Of a stretch of DNA of 64,000 nt, positions 36,360-45,500 are shown piece after piece. Positions within the stretch are counted from its first letter, which is position 1. Every line of letters starts with the position of its first letter. The stretch comes from Pirellulaceae bacterium (GTDB lineage Bacteria; Planctomycetota; Planctomycetia; Pirellulales; Pirellulaceae). Both the position numbers and the translations under genes were made by a program. The stretch spans positions 56,684 through 120,683 of the forward strand of contig JAKVCA010000016.1 in assembly GCA_022448315.1 (NCBI GenBank), in the 5' to 3' direction. The notes beneath the pieces were generated by a model. It was not told the origin of the DNA, ran no database searches, and was given only the letters and a program-made list of their open reading frames with translations.

Positions 36360-36972
36360 AGTAAGGCCGGTCGCTGACACCCTCTTCGTAGGGGTATTTC
36401 GGTTTTTTTGGAGGCCGGGGCCGTGTTAACTCGGGATGCTGCGACTCATTGGGTAAAATTTTCTCATTATTCGCCAGATACGGGTTTTAAGGGCTGCTGG
36501 CCTTGAGTCGCTCCCTCGATGATGTTGGGGTAACCCAGAAAAGCCTAATCAGCTTCTACTGCATATCCCGCTCACAGTGGTGGTATTTGCAGTCGTATGC
36601 TCGATGAGCTTTCCGAAGTGGTCAAGGGCGGGGCTCGAGGATTCGGTAGCTTGGCGTCGAAAAACAAGAGCGAGCGAAAGGGTCAGCGGGAGGTTCGGAA
36701 GCTTCGGGCCGGCACGCTTGGACGTAAATCGTTGTTCACAAAATCCCTTGGTGGTGAAAGCGATGGGCGTAAAACCAAAGTTTGCTATACTAGCGACTTG
36801 AAACGGACTCCACCGCATCGGGGGTGGATTTGTCTTTTGAATCCGGACGTCCTTTAGCCAAGCGGCAACGCAAGGTACTGAGCGATCTCGGCTCGGGCCA
36901 TGCTCTTTTCCACTCCGACTCCACGCCGATTGATCCGGCCGCGGGGCATTTAGAATTCGAACGAGGCCATAT
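36360..36972. other. long intergenic region upstream of fabH
   Basis: About 610 bases without a convincing conventional gene. An extended -10 promoter candidate for fabH sits at 36783-36791. The minus-strand frame 36229-36477 is open without an ATG start and has some protein-like composition, but it overlaps the NRDE gene. No rpmF or plsX, the usual neighbours of fabH, is present. Confidence 0.4.
36783..36791 (+). promoter_or_regulatory. candidate extended -10 promoter for fabH
   Basis: TGCTATACT gives a TGn extension plus TATACT (5 of 6). The -35 region, around 36763-36768, is poor, as is common with extended -10 promoters. It lies 182 bases before the fabH ATG. Confidence 0.42.
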
Positions 36973-38034
36973 ATGGCGCGCACCCTTCCGGAAGCGGATC
37001 TTCAAAAGCAGACACACCACCAACGCCGAGGCAGGCAACTTCTGGGGGTGACGATTCTCGGCACCGGGAGTTTCGTACCTGAAAACGTTGTTAAAAACGA
37101 AGACTTGGTGCAACTGGGCTGCGATTCGGATTGGATTGTCCAACGGACCGGTATTCTTGAACGGCGTCATGCCACGGCCGACCAGGCAACAAGTGATCTA
37201 GCGATTGCCGCTGCGGAAGATTGTTTGGAGAACGCCGGCGTAGCGCCCGAAGAGATTGATCTCATTTTGGTTGCCACGATGACCCCGGATCATTACACGC
37301 CTTCAACGGCCTGTTTGGTTCAGGACCATTTTGGCTGTCAAGCGGCAGCAATGGACCTTAATGCCGCCTGTTCTGGTTTTACTTACGCGCTCATCACCGC
37401 CGCTCAATTTGTTCATTCGGGGGGGTACCGTCGCGTCTTGGTCATTGGCGCGGATGTGATGAGTCGAGTCATCAATCCGACCGACGTGAAAACCTATCCC
37501 TTGTTCGGTGACGGTGCCGGTGCGGCCTTAGTCGGCCCGGGGGAATCTCTCAACGAAGATGGCTTGGCGGATGTTGGGATCTTGGCCTACCAGCTCGGAG
37601 CGGATGGTTCCGGGGGAGACCTGCTTAAAGTTCCAGCTTGCGGGTCCAGAGAACCGGTCACGGCCGAAGCGTTGGAGGCTGGGAGGCATTTTCTGCATAT
37701 GGATGGCCGCCCTGTGTTCAAGTGGGCTGTCCGTACGGTGGCAGAATCTTTGAAGAGTGTGATGGAAGAGGCGGGGGTCAACTCGAGCGATCTTGCTCAG
37801 GTCATTCTTCATCAAGCAAATATCCGAATTATCGATGCCGCAATTTCGGATCTGGACCTCCCGGCAGACAAAGTTCACGTCAACCTTGAACGCTATGGCA
37901 ATACCTCTGCCGCGAGCATCCCTTTGGTGTTGCGTGAGACGATGCAAAAAGGGTTGGTCAAACCTGGCGATAAGGTGTTGCTATGTGGTTTTGGTGCCGG
38001 ACTCACTTGGGCATCCTGCGTCATCCAACTGTGA
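36973..38034 (+). CDS. fabH: beta-ketoacyl-ACP synthase III
   Basis: Initiates fatty-acid synthesis by condensing acetyl- (or branched acyl-) CoA with malonyl-ACP. The 353 residues carry the Cys-His-Asn triad: C133 (NAACSGF), H280 (HQANIRIID) and N310 (YGNTSAAS). DSDWIVQRTGILERR and the C-terminal LCGFGAGLTWAS are typical. The first ~24 residues extend beyond ordinary FabH, so the true start could be the in-frame GTG (GVTILGTG) near 37048. It stands apart from plsX/rpmF and is 12-19 kb from the other acyl-pathway genes of this window. It is the likely housekeeping initiator. Confidence 0.96.
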   Translation: MARTLPEADLQKQTHHQRRGRQLLGVTILGTGSFVPENVVKNEDLVQLGCDSDWIVQRTGILERRHATADQATSDLAIAAAEDCLENAGVAPEEIDLILVATMTPDHYTPSTACLVQDHFGCQAAAMDLNAACSGFTYALITAAQFVHSGGYRRVLVIGADVMSRVINPTDVKTYPLFGDGAGAALVGPGESLNEDGLADVGILAYQLGADGSGGDLLKVPACGSREPVTAEALEAGRHFLHMDGRPVFKWAVRTVAESLKSVMEEAGVNSSDLAQVILHQANIRIIDAAISDLDLPADKVHVNLERYGNTSAASIPLVLRETMQKGLVKPGDKVLLCGFGAGLTWASCVIQL

Positions 38035-38067
38035 TCGCCAGACTGGCAACTCTTATGATGGCAACCT

Positions 38068-38961
38068 CTAGCCATCGGTTACCTGACTCGCGATGATTTC
38101 GAGCAAGGAATTCGAACGTTCTTCACCCAGAAACTGTTTCAGTGGGAGGAATGGTCGGTGGCCGCGGGTTTTTCTTTTTTTCCCCGGGTGAGGCGATTGA
38201 TTCGTTCCGCAGACCGGACAGGGTAGCTTGGATGTCGGGCGAGGAGTTTTACAGCGTCGGCAATGTGGTGGCCAACACCACGAGCGGTCTTGGAGGCTCG
38301 CCCGCGGAATGACTTCAGCGGCCAATCGCAAAGAGGAATTCGCACACTTCTGGCAAGCGCTTACCAGTCTGGCTGGTTCAAGAAGGCGAAAGTCATCGGT
38401 GATGGCAGGGTCGACCGCGTAAGTTTCGAGCTTGACCTTTTCGAAGAGATGTAGGAGAGCCTTGGCGCGTTTGCCGCCGACGCTTCCTTCCAGCCACAGA
38501 CCGTACCATGCCGGCTGAGTCTTTGGAAACAAGGCGGAAACCATAGAACGGAGATTGGAATCCGTATCAATGCATCGTTGGATAGCTTCTGGAAGTTGCC
38601 TGAGTTCATGGCTCAAGGCAAGCCATCCAAAACAGCCTGCCCACGTTGAGCCACTCGAGGGGTCTGTGTTGGCGACGCAACTGCGGCAATTCGCGTCGAT
38701 ATGCTTAGCACCTCCGTGCATCCCGGTGATCTCTGATTTCGGAAATCCGCGCGGGTTCTCCGTTTGGCCTGAGGCGGTTTCTCGATCAACGCACACCCCT
38801 TGAAACGTGCGTTGTTCAAGTTCGGCAACGCCTGCCGCACGAAGTGACTTTAGCGCCCTTTCGGTAGCCAGCGGCTGATCGATCTGCTCCGATTGCCGCA
38901 GGGCGCACGGATGAATCAGGCACCAAGCTAAGAACTCAGGGGTCTCGGTCGCCTGCCCCAA
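38068..38961 (-). CDS. cysteine-rich protein of unknown function
   Basis: A 297-residue protein not recognised. Four cysteine pairs or near-pairs suggest metal binding: HIDANCRSC (residues ~87-95), ACQKC (~200), HCRRC and CPVCGTNQ (~232-250); the last two form a plausible zinc ribbon of the C-x2-C ... C-x2-C type. The rest is helical with many Leu and Arg, and the C-terminus is basic before a helix RSNSLLEIIAS. It begins with TTG at 38961 after AAGGAAA. It overlaps no gene and is convergent with fabH at 33 bases. A nucleic-acid-binding role would fit the zinc ribbon but is speculative. Confidence 0.68.
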   Translation of the reverse strand: MGQATETPEFLAWCLIHPCALRQSEQIDQPLATERALKSLRAAGVAELEQRTFQGVCVDRETASGQTENPRGFPKSEITGMHGGAKHIDANCRSCVANTDPSSGSTWAGCFGWLALSHELRQLPEAIQRCIDTDSNLRSMVSALFPKTQPAWYGLWLEGSVGGKRAKALLHLFEKVKLETYAVDPAITDDFRLLEPARLVSACQKCANSSLRLAAEVIPRASLQDRSWCWPPHCRRCKTPRPTSKLPCPVCGTNQSPHPGKKRKTRGHRPFLPLKQFLGEERSNSLLEIIASQVTDG

Positions 38962-39021
38962 GGTGGTTTCCTTTTCGATTCGGAAGACAGTTTCTATTCG
39001 AAAGCCGATCGCGGGTTATGG

Positions 39022-40590
39022 TTAGTGTTTGAAGTGGCGGCGACCGGTGAAGACCATGGGAAGTTTGCATTCATTACACGCTGCGATAACGTCCGGATCT
39101 TTTTTAGAGCCACCGGGTTGGATGATGGCTGCAATTCCAGCTTCTGCGGCCTTATGAATAGAGTCCGGAAACGGAAAGAAAGCATCGGAGGCAAGAACAC
39201 CTCCTCGGCAATGTTCTCCACTTTTTCTGATCGCGATGTCGACGGAGTCGACTCGACTCATCTGGCCAGCTCCAGCGCCACGCAACGCCCTGTCCTTCGA
39301 GATGGTGATCGCGTTGGATTTGACATGTCGACAAATGGCCCAACCGAATCGCAGCTCATTCATGAGCGATGGTTCTGGTGTTACGTCCGTGACCACTTTC
39401 CATTCCGCTTCGTCATCGGCGAGGGAGTCTGAGGTTTGAGCGAGCATGCCACCGTCAATTTGTCGAAACACCTGAGTCGATTCTATCGTGGCGACCTGCC
39501 CGACTTGCATGAGTCGGACATTGTTTTTCCATTTGGGGCGAGTGGTCAAGATTTCCAATGCTTCAGCGCTGAAGCTGGGTGCAGCGATTGCTTCGACAAA
39601 CAGTCCAGGAGTAGACAGGAATTCAGCAGCTTCTGCATCCAATTCGGCATTAAAGCCAAGGATTGAACCGAAGGCACTGACAGGATCTCCCGCCATCGCA
39701 TTGACGCATGCCTCTTTAATGGTGGCTGCCGATGCTGCACCGCACGGGTTGTTGTGTTTAATCACGGAGACGCCCGAGTCGGGAAGCCCGGCGGCGATAT
39801 TCCATGCTGCATCAAGGTCGAGATAGTTGTTGTAAGACAGTTCTTTGCCGTTAAGTTGTTCCGCGTCGATCACACTGCGGCTTTTGTGGTGGGTAAATCG
39901 ATAGAGCGCCGCGTCTTGATGGGGATTCTCCCCGTAACGCAGCGAGCTGACCCTTTCCAATGGCAGGTTGACGACTTGCGGAAAGGTTTCTTCCGAGTCT
40001 TCCGCCGCGAAGTGATTTGAAATTGCCTGATCGTACAACGCGGTGTGCGTGAATGCTTCAACCATGAGTTTGCGGCGAAGATCGAATGAGGTTGAGCCAG
40101 ACACCTGCACTTGTCCTAGAATCTCCGCGTATTGGCCCGCTGCAGTCGCGATCGTGGTGAAGGCATGATTTTTAGCCGCTGCACGGACCAGGCTTGGACC
40201 GCCGATGTCGATTTTCTCGACGGCTTCTCCGCGCTCAACATCAGGCTTTGCCACGGTCTGCTGGAACGGGTAGAGATTTACGACGACCAATTCAAATGTC
40301 GCAATTTCATGTTCTTCCAACGCATTCATGTCATCAGGCCGATCATGGCGACAGAGGATGCCTGCGAAAATTTTGGGATGCAGGGTTTTAACGCGGCCGT
40401 CCATCATTTCAGGGAAGTTGGTGTAATCCGAGACATCTCGCACCGGGATACCAGCATCCTGTAAATGCCGGCTGGTCCCCCCAGTGCTGTAGAGTTCGAC
40501 TCCAGCATCATGAAGACCTTGCGCAAAGTCGATTAATCCCTCTTTGTCGCTCACACTCAACAATGCCCTCTGGATTTTCGGAGATTCCAT
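39022..40590 (-). CDS. purH: bifunctional AICAR transformylase / IMP cyclohydrolase
   Basis: Catalyses the last two steps of purine synthesis. The N-terminal IMP cyclohydrolase domain (~1-195) has SVSDKEGLIDFAQGL, STGGTSRHL and MMDGRVKTLHPKI. The C-terminal transformylase domain has YGENPHQDAALYR, QLNGKELSYNNYLDLDAAW, the catalytic KHNNPCG and, near the end, SDAFFPFPDSI and GGS. The 522 residues match the family. It starts at ATG 40590 and is transcribed alone, with a terminator of the upstream gene at 40732-40760. Confidence 0.98.
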   Translation of the reverse strand: MESPKIQRALLSVSDKEGLIDFAQGLHDAGVELYSTGGTSRHLQDAGIPVRDVSDYTNFPEMMDGRVKTLHPKIFAGILCRHDRPDDMNALEEHEIATFELVVVNLYPFQQTVAKPDVERGEAVEKIDIGGPSLVRAAAKNHAFTTIATAAGQYAEILGQVQVSGSTSFDLRRKLMVEAFTHTALYDQAISNHFAAEDSEETFPQVVNLPLERVSSLRYGENPHQDAALYRFTHHKSRSVIDAEQLNGKELSYNNYLDLDAAWNIAAGLPDSGVSVIKHNNPCGAASAATIKEACVNAMAGDPVSAFGSILGFNAELDAEAAEFLSTPGLFVEAIAAPSFSAEALEILTTRPKWKNNVRLMQVGQVATIESTQVFRQIDGGMLAQTSDSLADDEAEWKVVTDVTPEPSLMNELRFGWAICRHVKSNAITISKDRALRGAGAGQMSRVDSVDIAIRKSGEHCRGGVLASDAFFPFPDSIHKAAEAGIAAIIQPGGSKKDPDVIAACNECKLPMVFTGRRHFKH

Positions 40591-40731
40591 CGCACCGCAT
40601 TCCTTGTCAAGAAAGTTCGATTCGCTTCCGCAGCCATATTACAGACGCTCGACATGGCCTCGGCAACACCCGCTTGACAACTCAAGGAATTGTTCGGACG
40701 GTTGGATCTCCAAACTTCTGAGAAGACTACG

Positions 40732-40760
40732 AAAAAAGCCCCACTCGGAGGTGAGGCTTT
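40732..40760 (-). terminator. rho-independent terminator of the PQQ-propeller gene
   Basis: Stem AAAGCC.CAC / GTG.GGCTTT (40735-40744 and 40751-40760, one mismatch) with a 6-base loop. On the minus strand it is followed by a run of Ts (complement of 40732-40737). It lies 35 bases after the stop of the gene at 40795. Confidence 0.8.
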
Positions 40761-40794
40761 CTTTGAGGCACAATAAAAGGGCAATACGGGACGA

Positions 40795-42273
40795 TCAGGT
40801 CCCAAAAGGATCATCGTCCGGTTTGGTTCCAAAAGGATCGTCATCTGGTTTGCCACCAAAGGGATCCGATGGTTCCGTGGGTTTGGGACCCGCAGGTCGG
40901 GGTTTGACTTCTTCGCTGGGGTCGGTCCGGGGAATGTTGGGTTTAAGATCCAGAGCAATGTGCATTTCAGGTGATTCTAAATCCATGGCCCGAACGCATT
41001 GGATGATGCCTGATCGGGTACCGACGTACGCGCGATCGGTCAGTAGGTTCGAGATGGCAAAAGTGATTCCGCCTTGACCTATCGTTGACTCCCTGCGGCC
41101 ACTTTCCCGATCGAGGATAATCAATCGACCAACCGAGTCCAGAGCCATCACCTGGTTACCCGAGACTGAAACGATGCGGCTTACGTCATCGCAGGACCAT
41201 TTCTCAATCCCTGTATCGAGCGCGAGCACGGTCAATGATGGGCCAAGAGAAATAAGGAAAACATCATTGTCGATGGCGATAGGTGTTTCCCGAAGTGGAT
41301 TTGGAATGAATTGTTTCCAAATCAAGGCACCCCGACCCTCATCAAAGCAGTGAATCGCGCCGTCATCTGTCCCAATGATCAGGGTGCCATTTTCTCCAAT
41401 GCATACATTCTTAGAGATCGGCCGATCGAAATTGACCCGGTATTTGAAACGTTCGACATCGCCCCCGCGTGGAGCAACGAAAAGCGCTTTGCGATCGCTG
41501 ACCCAGACCACGTTGTTCTTCGAGGTGAGCAACGGCGTCTGCATGGCTCGACCGAATGCGAATAGTTGTCCCGACGGCCTCTTGGCATCTCTCAACGAAA
41601 AGACTTCGAGAGAACCGTTTACTTTTGGGACGTAAACGTAGTTGGGTCCGACCAAAGGGCCGCCCCCGGCCGTTCGGTCCATCTTACGTTTCCAGAGGAT
41701 GTTGCCGGTTTTCGAATCAAGACAGAAAAGTGACATGCCATTGGTAAGGCAGACATAATCGTCGGAAACTCCCAGGCTTGAAGTTGGCCAGTTGCGAGTC
41801 CCGACTTGAGTGGCCCATCGCGTGGCTCCGGTTTCTGCATCGATCGCCTGGACCACAAATTGGTCTGTCAGGACGTAAAGCGTGATCGTCGGAACAATAT
41901 TCTGGGTGACTTTGGCCTCAATGCCTTCCGCGGCCAGTATTTCCACACGGAGGTTGGCCGCCTCTTCGGCGCCTAGCACCCCGTAGGCTTTTCCAAATGG
42001 ACTGATGTCAGTTTCCTGAATCACTTCACGCTGTGTCCCGTAGGTCACGATGTATTCGGTCAAAGACGCTTTGGAGTCGACGTGCAGTGTTCCGGTAGCC
42101 AGTTTGCTGTAATTCGTCGCGACCTGTGCTTGCGTATTCCACTCCCTCTCGTAGCCCTGTGCATTGAGTCCTTGAAAGGGAATAAGTCGGTTGTCGATAT
42201 CTTGAGCGTGAGTTGACGAGTTTGTGAGGCACGTCATCGCTACCAGAAAGACGGGAGTCCAAATTCGGAGCAT
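40795..42273 (-). CDS. secreted PQQ-like beta-propeller protein with DPFG-repeat tail
   Basis: A 492-residue exported protein: signal peptide MLRIWTPVFLVAMTCLTNSSTHAQ, then from ~130 repeated blades of the PQQ/quinoprotein type with Trp-docking pattern (AETGATRWATQVG, SKTGNILWKRKMD, DEGRGALIWKQF, LDTGIEKWSCDD), as in BamB and quinoprotein alcohol dehydrogenase. A Ca/PQQ catalytic site is not evident, so a BamB-like scaffold role is likelier than catalysis. The tail after ~450 is Pro/Asp rich with three DPFG units (DPFGGKPDD, DPFGTKPDD, DPFGT). Signal cleavage after THA is expected. Monocistronic. Confidence 0.85.
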   Translation of the reverse strand: MLRIWTPVFLVAMTCLTNSSTHAQDIDNRLIPFQGLNAQGYEREWNTQAQVATNYSKLATGTLHVDSKASLTEYIVTYGTQREVIQETDISPFGKAYGVLGAEEAANLRVEILAAEGIEAKVTQNIVPTITLYVLTDQFVVQAIDAETGATRWATQVGTRNWPTSSLGVSDDYVCLTNGMSLFCLDSKTGNILWKRKMDRTAGGGPLVGPNYVYVPKVNGSLEVFSLRDAKRPSGQLFAFGRAMQTPLLTSKNNVVWVSDRKALFVAPRGGDVERFKYRVNFDRPISKNVCIGENGTLIIGTDDGAIHCFDEGRGALIWKQFIPNPLRETPIAIDNDVFLISLGPSLTVLALDTGIEKWSCDDVSRIVSVSGNQVMALDSVGRLIILDRESGRRESTIGQGGITFAISNLLTDRAYVGTRSGIIQCVRAMDLESPEMHIALDLKPNIPRTDPSEEVKPRPAGPKPTEPSDPFGGKPDDDPFGTKPDDDPFGT

Positions 42274-42529
42274 CGCGATCCACCAGGTTTGTTCGGGACG
42301 AGAGATTCATGGAAAAACCAGATTGAGACGGGCAATTCGCCCATCCGATCCATCATAGCTAGAGCCTGAACGCGGTCCATTCTTTTTTGGGCCATCCATC
42401 GAGGAAAACCCCTCGGTTTACCTGATATTCGTCCCCCCAATCGGTTTTGGAACGCAAATCCCGACCGATTGTGGTTAGTCCTTCCCTGTGAAGACGGTGG
42501 CGGGCGAGATTTGCCCCATAGACCTCGCT

Positions 42530-45500
42530 ATGCCGAGTTCTTACGATAGGAGCGCCGACGTTGTGTATTCCGATCTCATTCATGCTCACCGGAAATGTTG
42601 CACCCGAATGGCTGCTTCCTACCCCAGCGAAGATCTCCAAGCCGCGCTTGAAGCAGCGATTGGTTACTTGAATTTCTCCTCAGGCGCTCATGACCCACGT
42701 TTCTTTTGCGCATTGGACCAATTGCTGGTGGAAGTCCCCCCTGTTTCAGAGGGGGTGTTTAACGGCTTGGCGCTTGAGGGGATCCTGACCCGCGGTGTTG
42801 CTCGGCTCAAAGGGAAGTCGCCTGCATTTTCTGATACCGCGCAGGCCGAGCAGATTATGGAACTCGTTTTCTCTCACGTCGTGCCAACTTATCTGAAATT
42901 CCACGAGGAAATCCTTTTTCACCATCGAAAAGATCAACGATTCAATGCCTTCATGGTGGGGCGATTTTTTGAAGCCACTTTGAAACAGGGCGGGCCTTGG
43001 ACGGAAGTTGAGAGAATCAGCCAAGCCGCAGTGCGAACCTTGAGTGATTATGTCGGGCACCGACCATTGGCCACACTCGAAAACCAGAAACACGTCATCC
43101 CTATCGATGAAAAAGTTCGTCCGGTTCCACTCTACCTTTCAGAGGCCGGTGTGGCGCAAGGCCCTTATGCTGAAGTGGTGTCCCTGACACTGGACATTTT
43201 GAAAAACACGGATGAGTCCATTTTAGAGGCGGCTCATTTTTCACTCGACCATCTCGATGAGTTGTCCTTCGACCCTCGCGCCTATGATTTTGATCATCCT
43301 GTGAATCGCAGGCCGAATTACCACTTTGGGCAGTGGGATCCGCACCAGATTGACAAAGCGGGATATTATCGACGGTTTGTGATTCAGCAGGTAACGCTCG
43401 AAGCCTTGCATCAACGCATTGATGGAAAGGGTGAGATTCCGAGGGAAGAATTGGTCTTCGAGGCTGCGGCGGTCCTTGCCGGGACCATACTGATGGCCTC
43501 AGGCATCAGCGGTCGTGGGCCCGGTGCGATCAGCGCTGATGTGCCTCTGACTTCATTGCTCGCAGTCATCGCGAGGTATCGGGACCAGTTTTATGACGGC
43601 TTGATGTCCCAACTGGCCGAGCCTCAGGCAAGTCGTTTGAAGTCCGAAGCGGAACAGAAGCGTCAGGCTTTTGGTGCGGCTCGACAACACATCAATTCTG
43701 AACTCGCACGCCAACGCGAAAGTCAAATGGAGCATGTTCATCTGGCACGCATTTATGCACGGATGGGCTATCTTGAGGACGCTCAACGTGAAGCAAACAT
43801 TGTTCCTGTTGCTTCAGCTCGGACGAGCAGTCAGATTGATTGTGCGTTGATGGCGGGTCATCAGGCGATCGGTCGAAAAGCGTGGAAGGAAGCTCGCCAG
43901 AATATCATTGCGGTGGTGGAAACACTGCGTCGGTCCATCGCTTGTGGAGCCCAGATTGATCCTTGGAACATCCTTGGTTTTGATGCCCAGTACACCCTGT
44001 TTTCCGGCTTGGAGAACAGCATTCAAGATCATCGGGCGGATGAGATTCTTTCGATTGTTGAACGCATTTTTGAGCTGTGTTCACGGTTTTGGAATGAAGC
44101 AACATCGGCGAGAGAGGAAGAGTCCGTTTTCTGGATCTCCGAGTACTTCGAACAACTTGCGCAATGGTGGCACCAATTCGCGACCCATGAAGTCACCAGT
44201 GTGGAAGGGGTCAACGCATTGGCATCGTTTCAGGCGTCCAAGCATGTGGCGGAATGTCTGAAACTTTGGCATGAAGGTGGCGGCGGCAACGGAGATGTCG
44301 AATTTTGGGCCTCGCACGCAAGCCGGTTTGATTCTCCAACGGCTTTTGCTCTGGTCGTGGAGGCTCTTTTGGATCAGGGGGATTTTCTGGCGTCTCGCGG
44401 ATTGCTGATGCAATGGTTGGGAGATGTTGAAGAGATTCCTTTGGAGCAGAATCAAACGTCGTTTTTCGACCTTGCTTATCGCTGGATCCTGTTGCAGCTC
44501 GGTCGGATGATGGACTCTGAGACGGGCATTGAAGATCAAAGACAGATCAGTCGGGAGGTCACCAAGTGGTTCGATTTTCTTGAGGCGAACGCTGAGGACT
44601 TCTGGACCGTCCCACAATTCGAATCACCTCGGAGTTCTCAGGTGTCCGCCAGTCCTGATCCTGAGTTGGATGAGGAGGAAAATGATCCTGGGAATGACCT
44701 CTACGGGGCCGCATACGATGATGTGGTCTATCAGGACAGTACCAACGATGGCATTGACGGAAGCGTTTTCGAACAGGCTGATTTTGGGTTTGACGAGCTT
44801 GAACGAGAATCACGTCGGGTGAGTCAGCGACTGTTTTTTCTCTCTCATCTCTCGCGGATGTGGAAGGTTGCCGCGTTCGTCGGTGTGAATCACATCAAAG
44901 GTCAGGCGGCAACAGAAGATCTGGCGTCCGAGTTTCTCGAGTCTCTTGGTCAATGGACTCAGCAGGCTCAACAGAACCAGAGAGCGTTGCAAGAGTTACT
45001 TCGCCAGGTGCATAATTACCAGGTCGCGCGACCGGGAGTCGATCATGATTCCATGTTGGAGTATGACCGTCAGCGACTCCTCAAGGAAAATCTGATCGAA
45101 CAGGTGATTGGCGTCTGCGTCGATACGGTTGAGGCCTACCAGTCGCTTTTGGCAACGCAGATGTCGGCCGAGCAGCTTATGGGGCAGGTCTCAAGTCCAA
45201 AAGCTGAGGTGGATGGCCTCGACGCCGACCAGGTCGGTTACGTCCAGATTCTTGCGTCCGCAATGCGTCATGATCGGGATGCAGTGGAGCAAGAGTTTGA
45301 GAAATTCTGTAATCAGTTGGTTCAGCAGCCTTTGCTTTATGTACCTCTGGCGAAGGGCGGGGATCCCCACAAGATCGTCAGCTCTCGAATCCGAAGGATG
45401 GCAATCCAGGAGCTGCTGGTCACGTTGCCTCGTCTTGGATTGATCGAAGCGACACATCATCTCCTTGAATTGGCTCGAGAAATGGAGCAGGCACATCCTG

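Noticed and set aside
36790-37170. Minus-strand open frame of 126 codons before fabH
   Set aside because: It overlaps the fabH start and its promoter region and shows no family-like segment.
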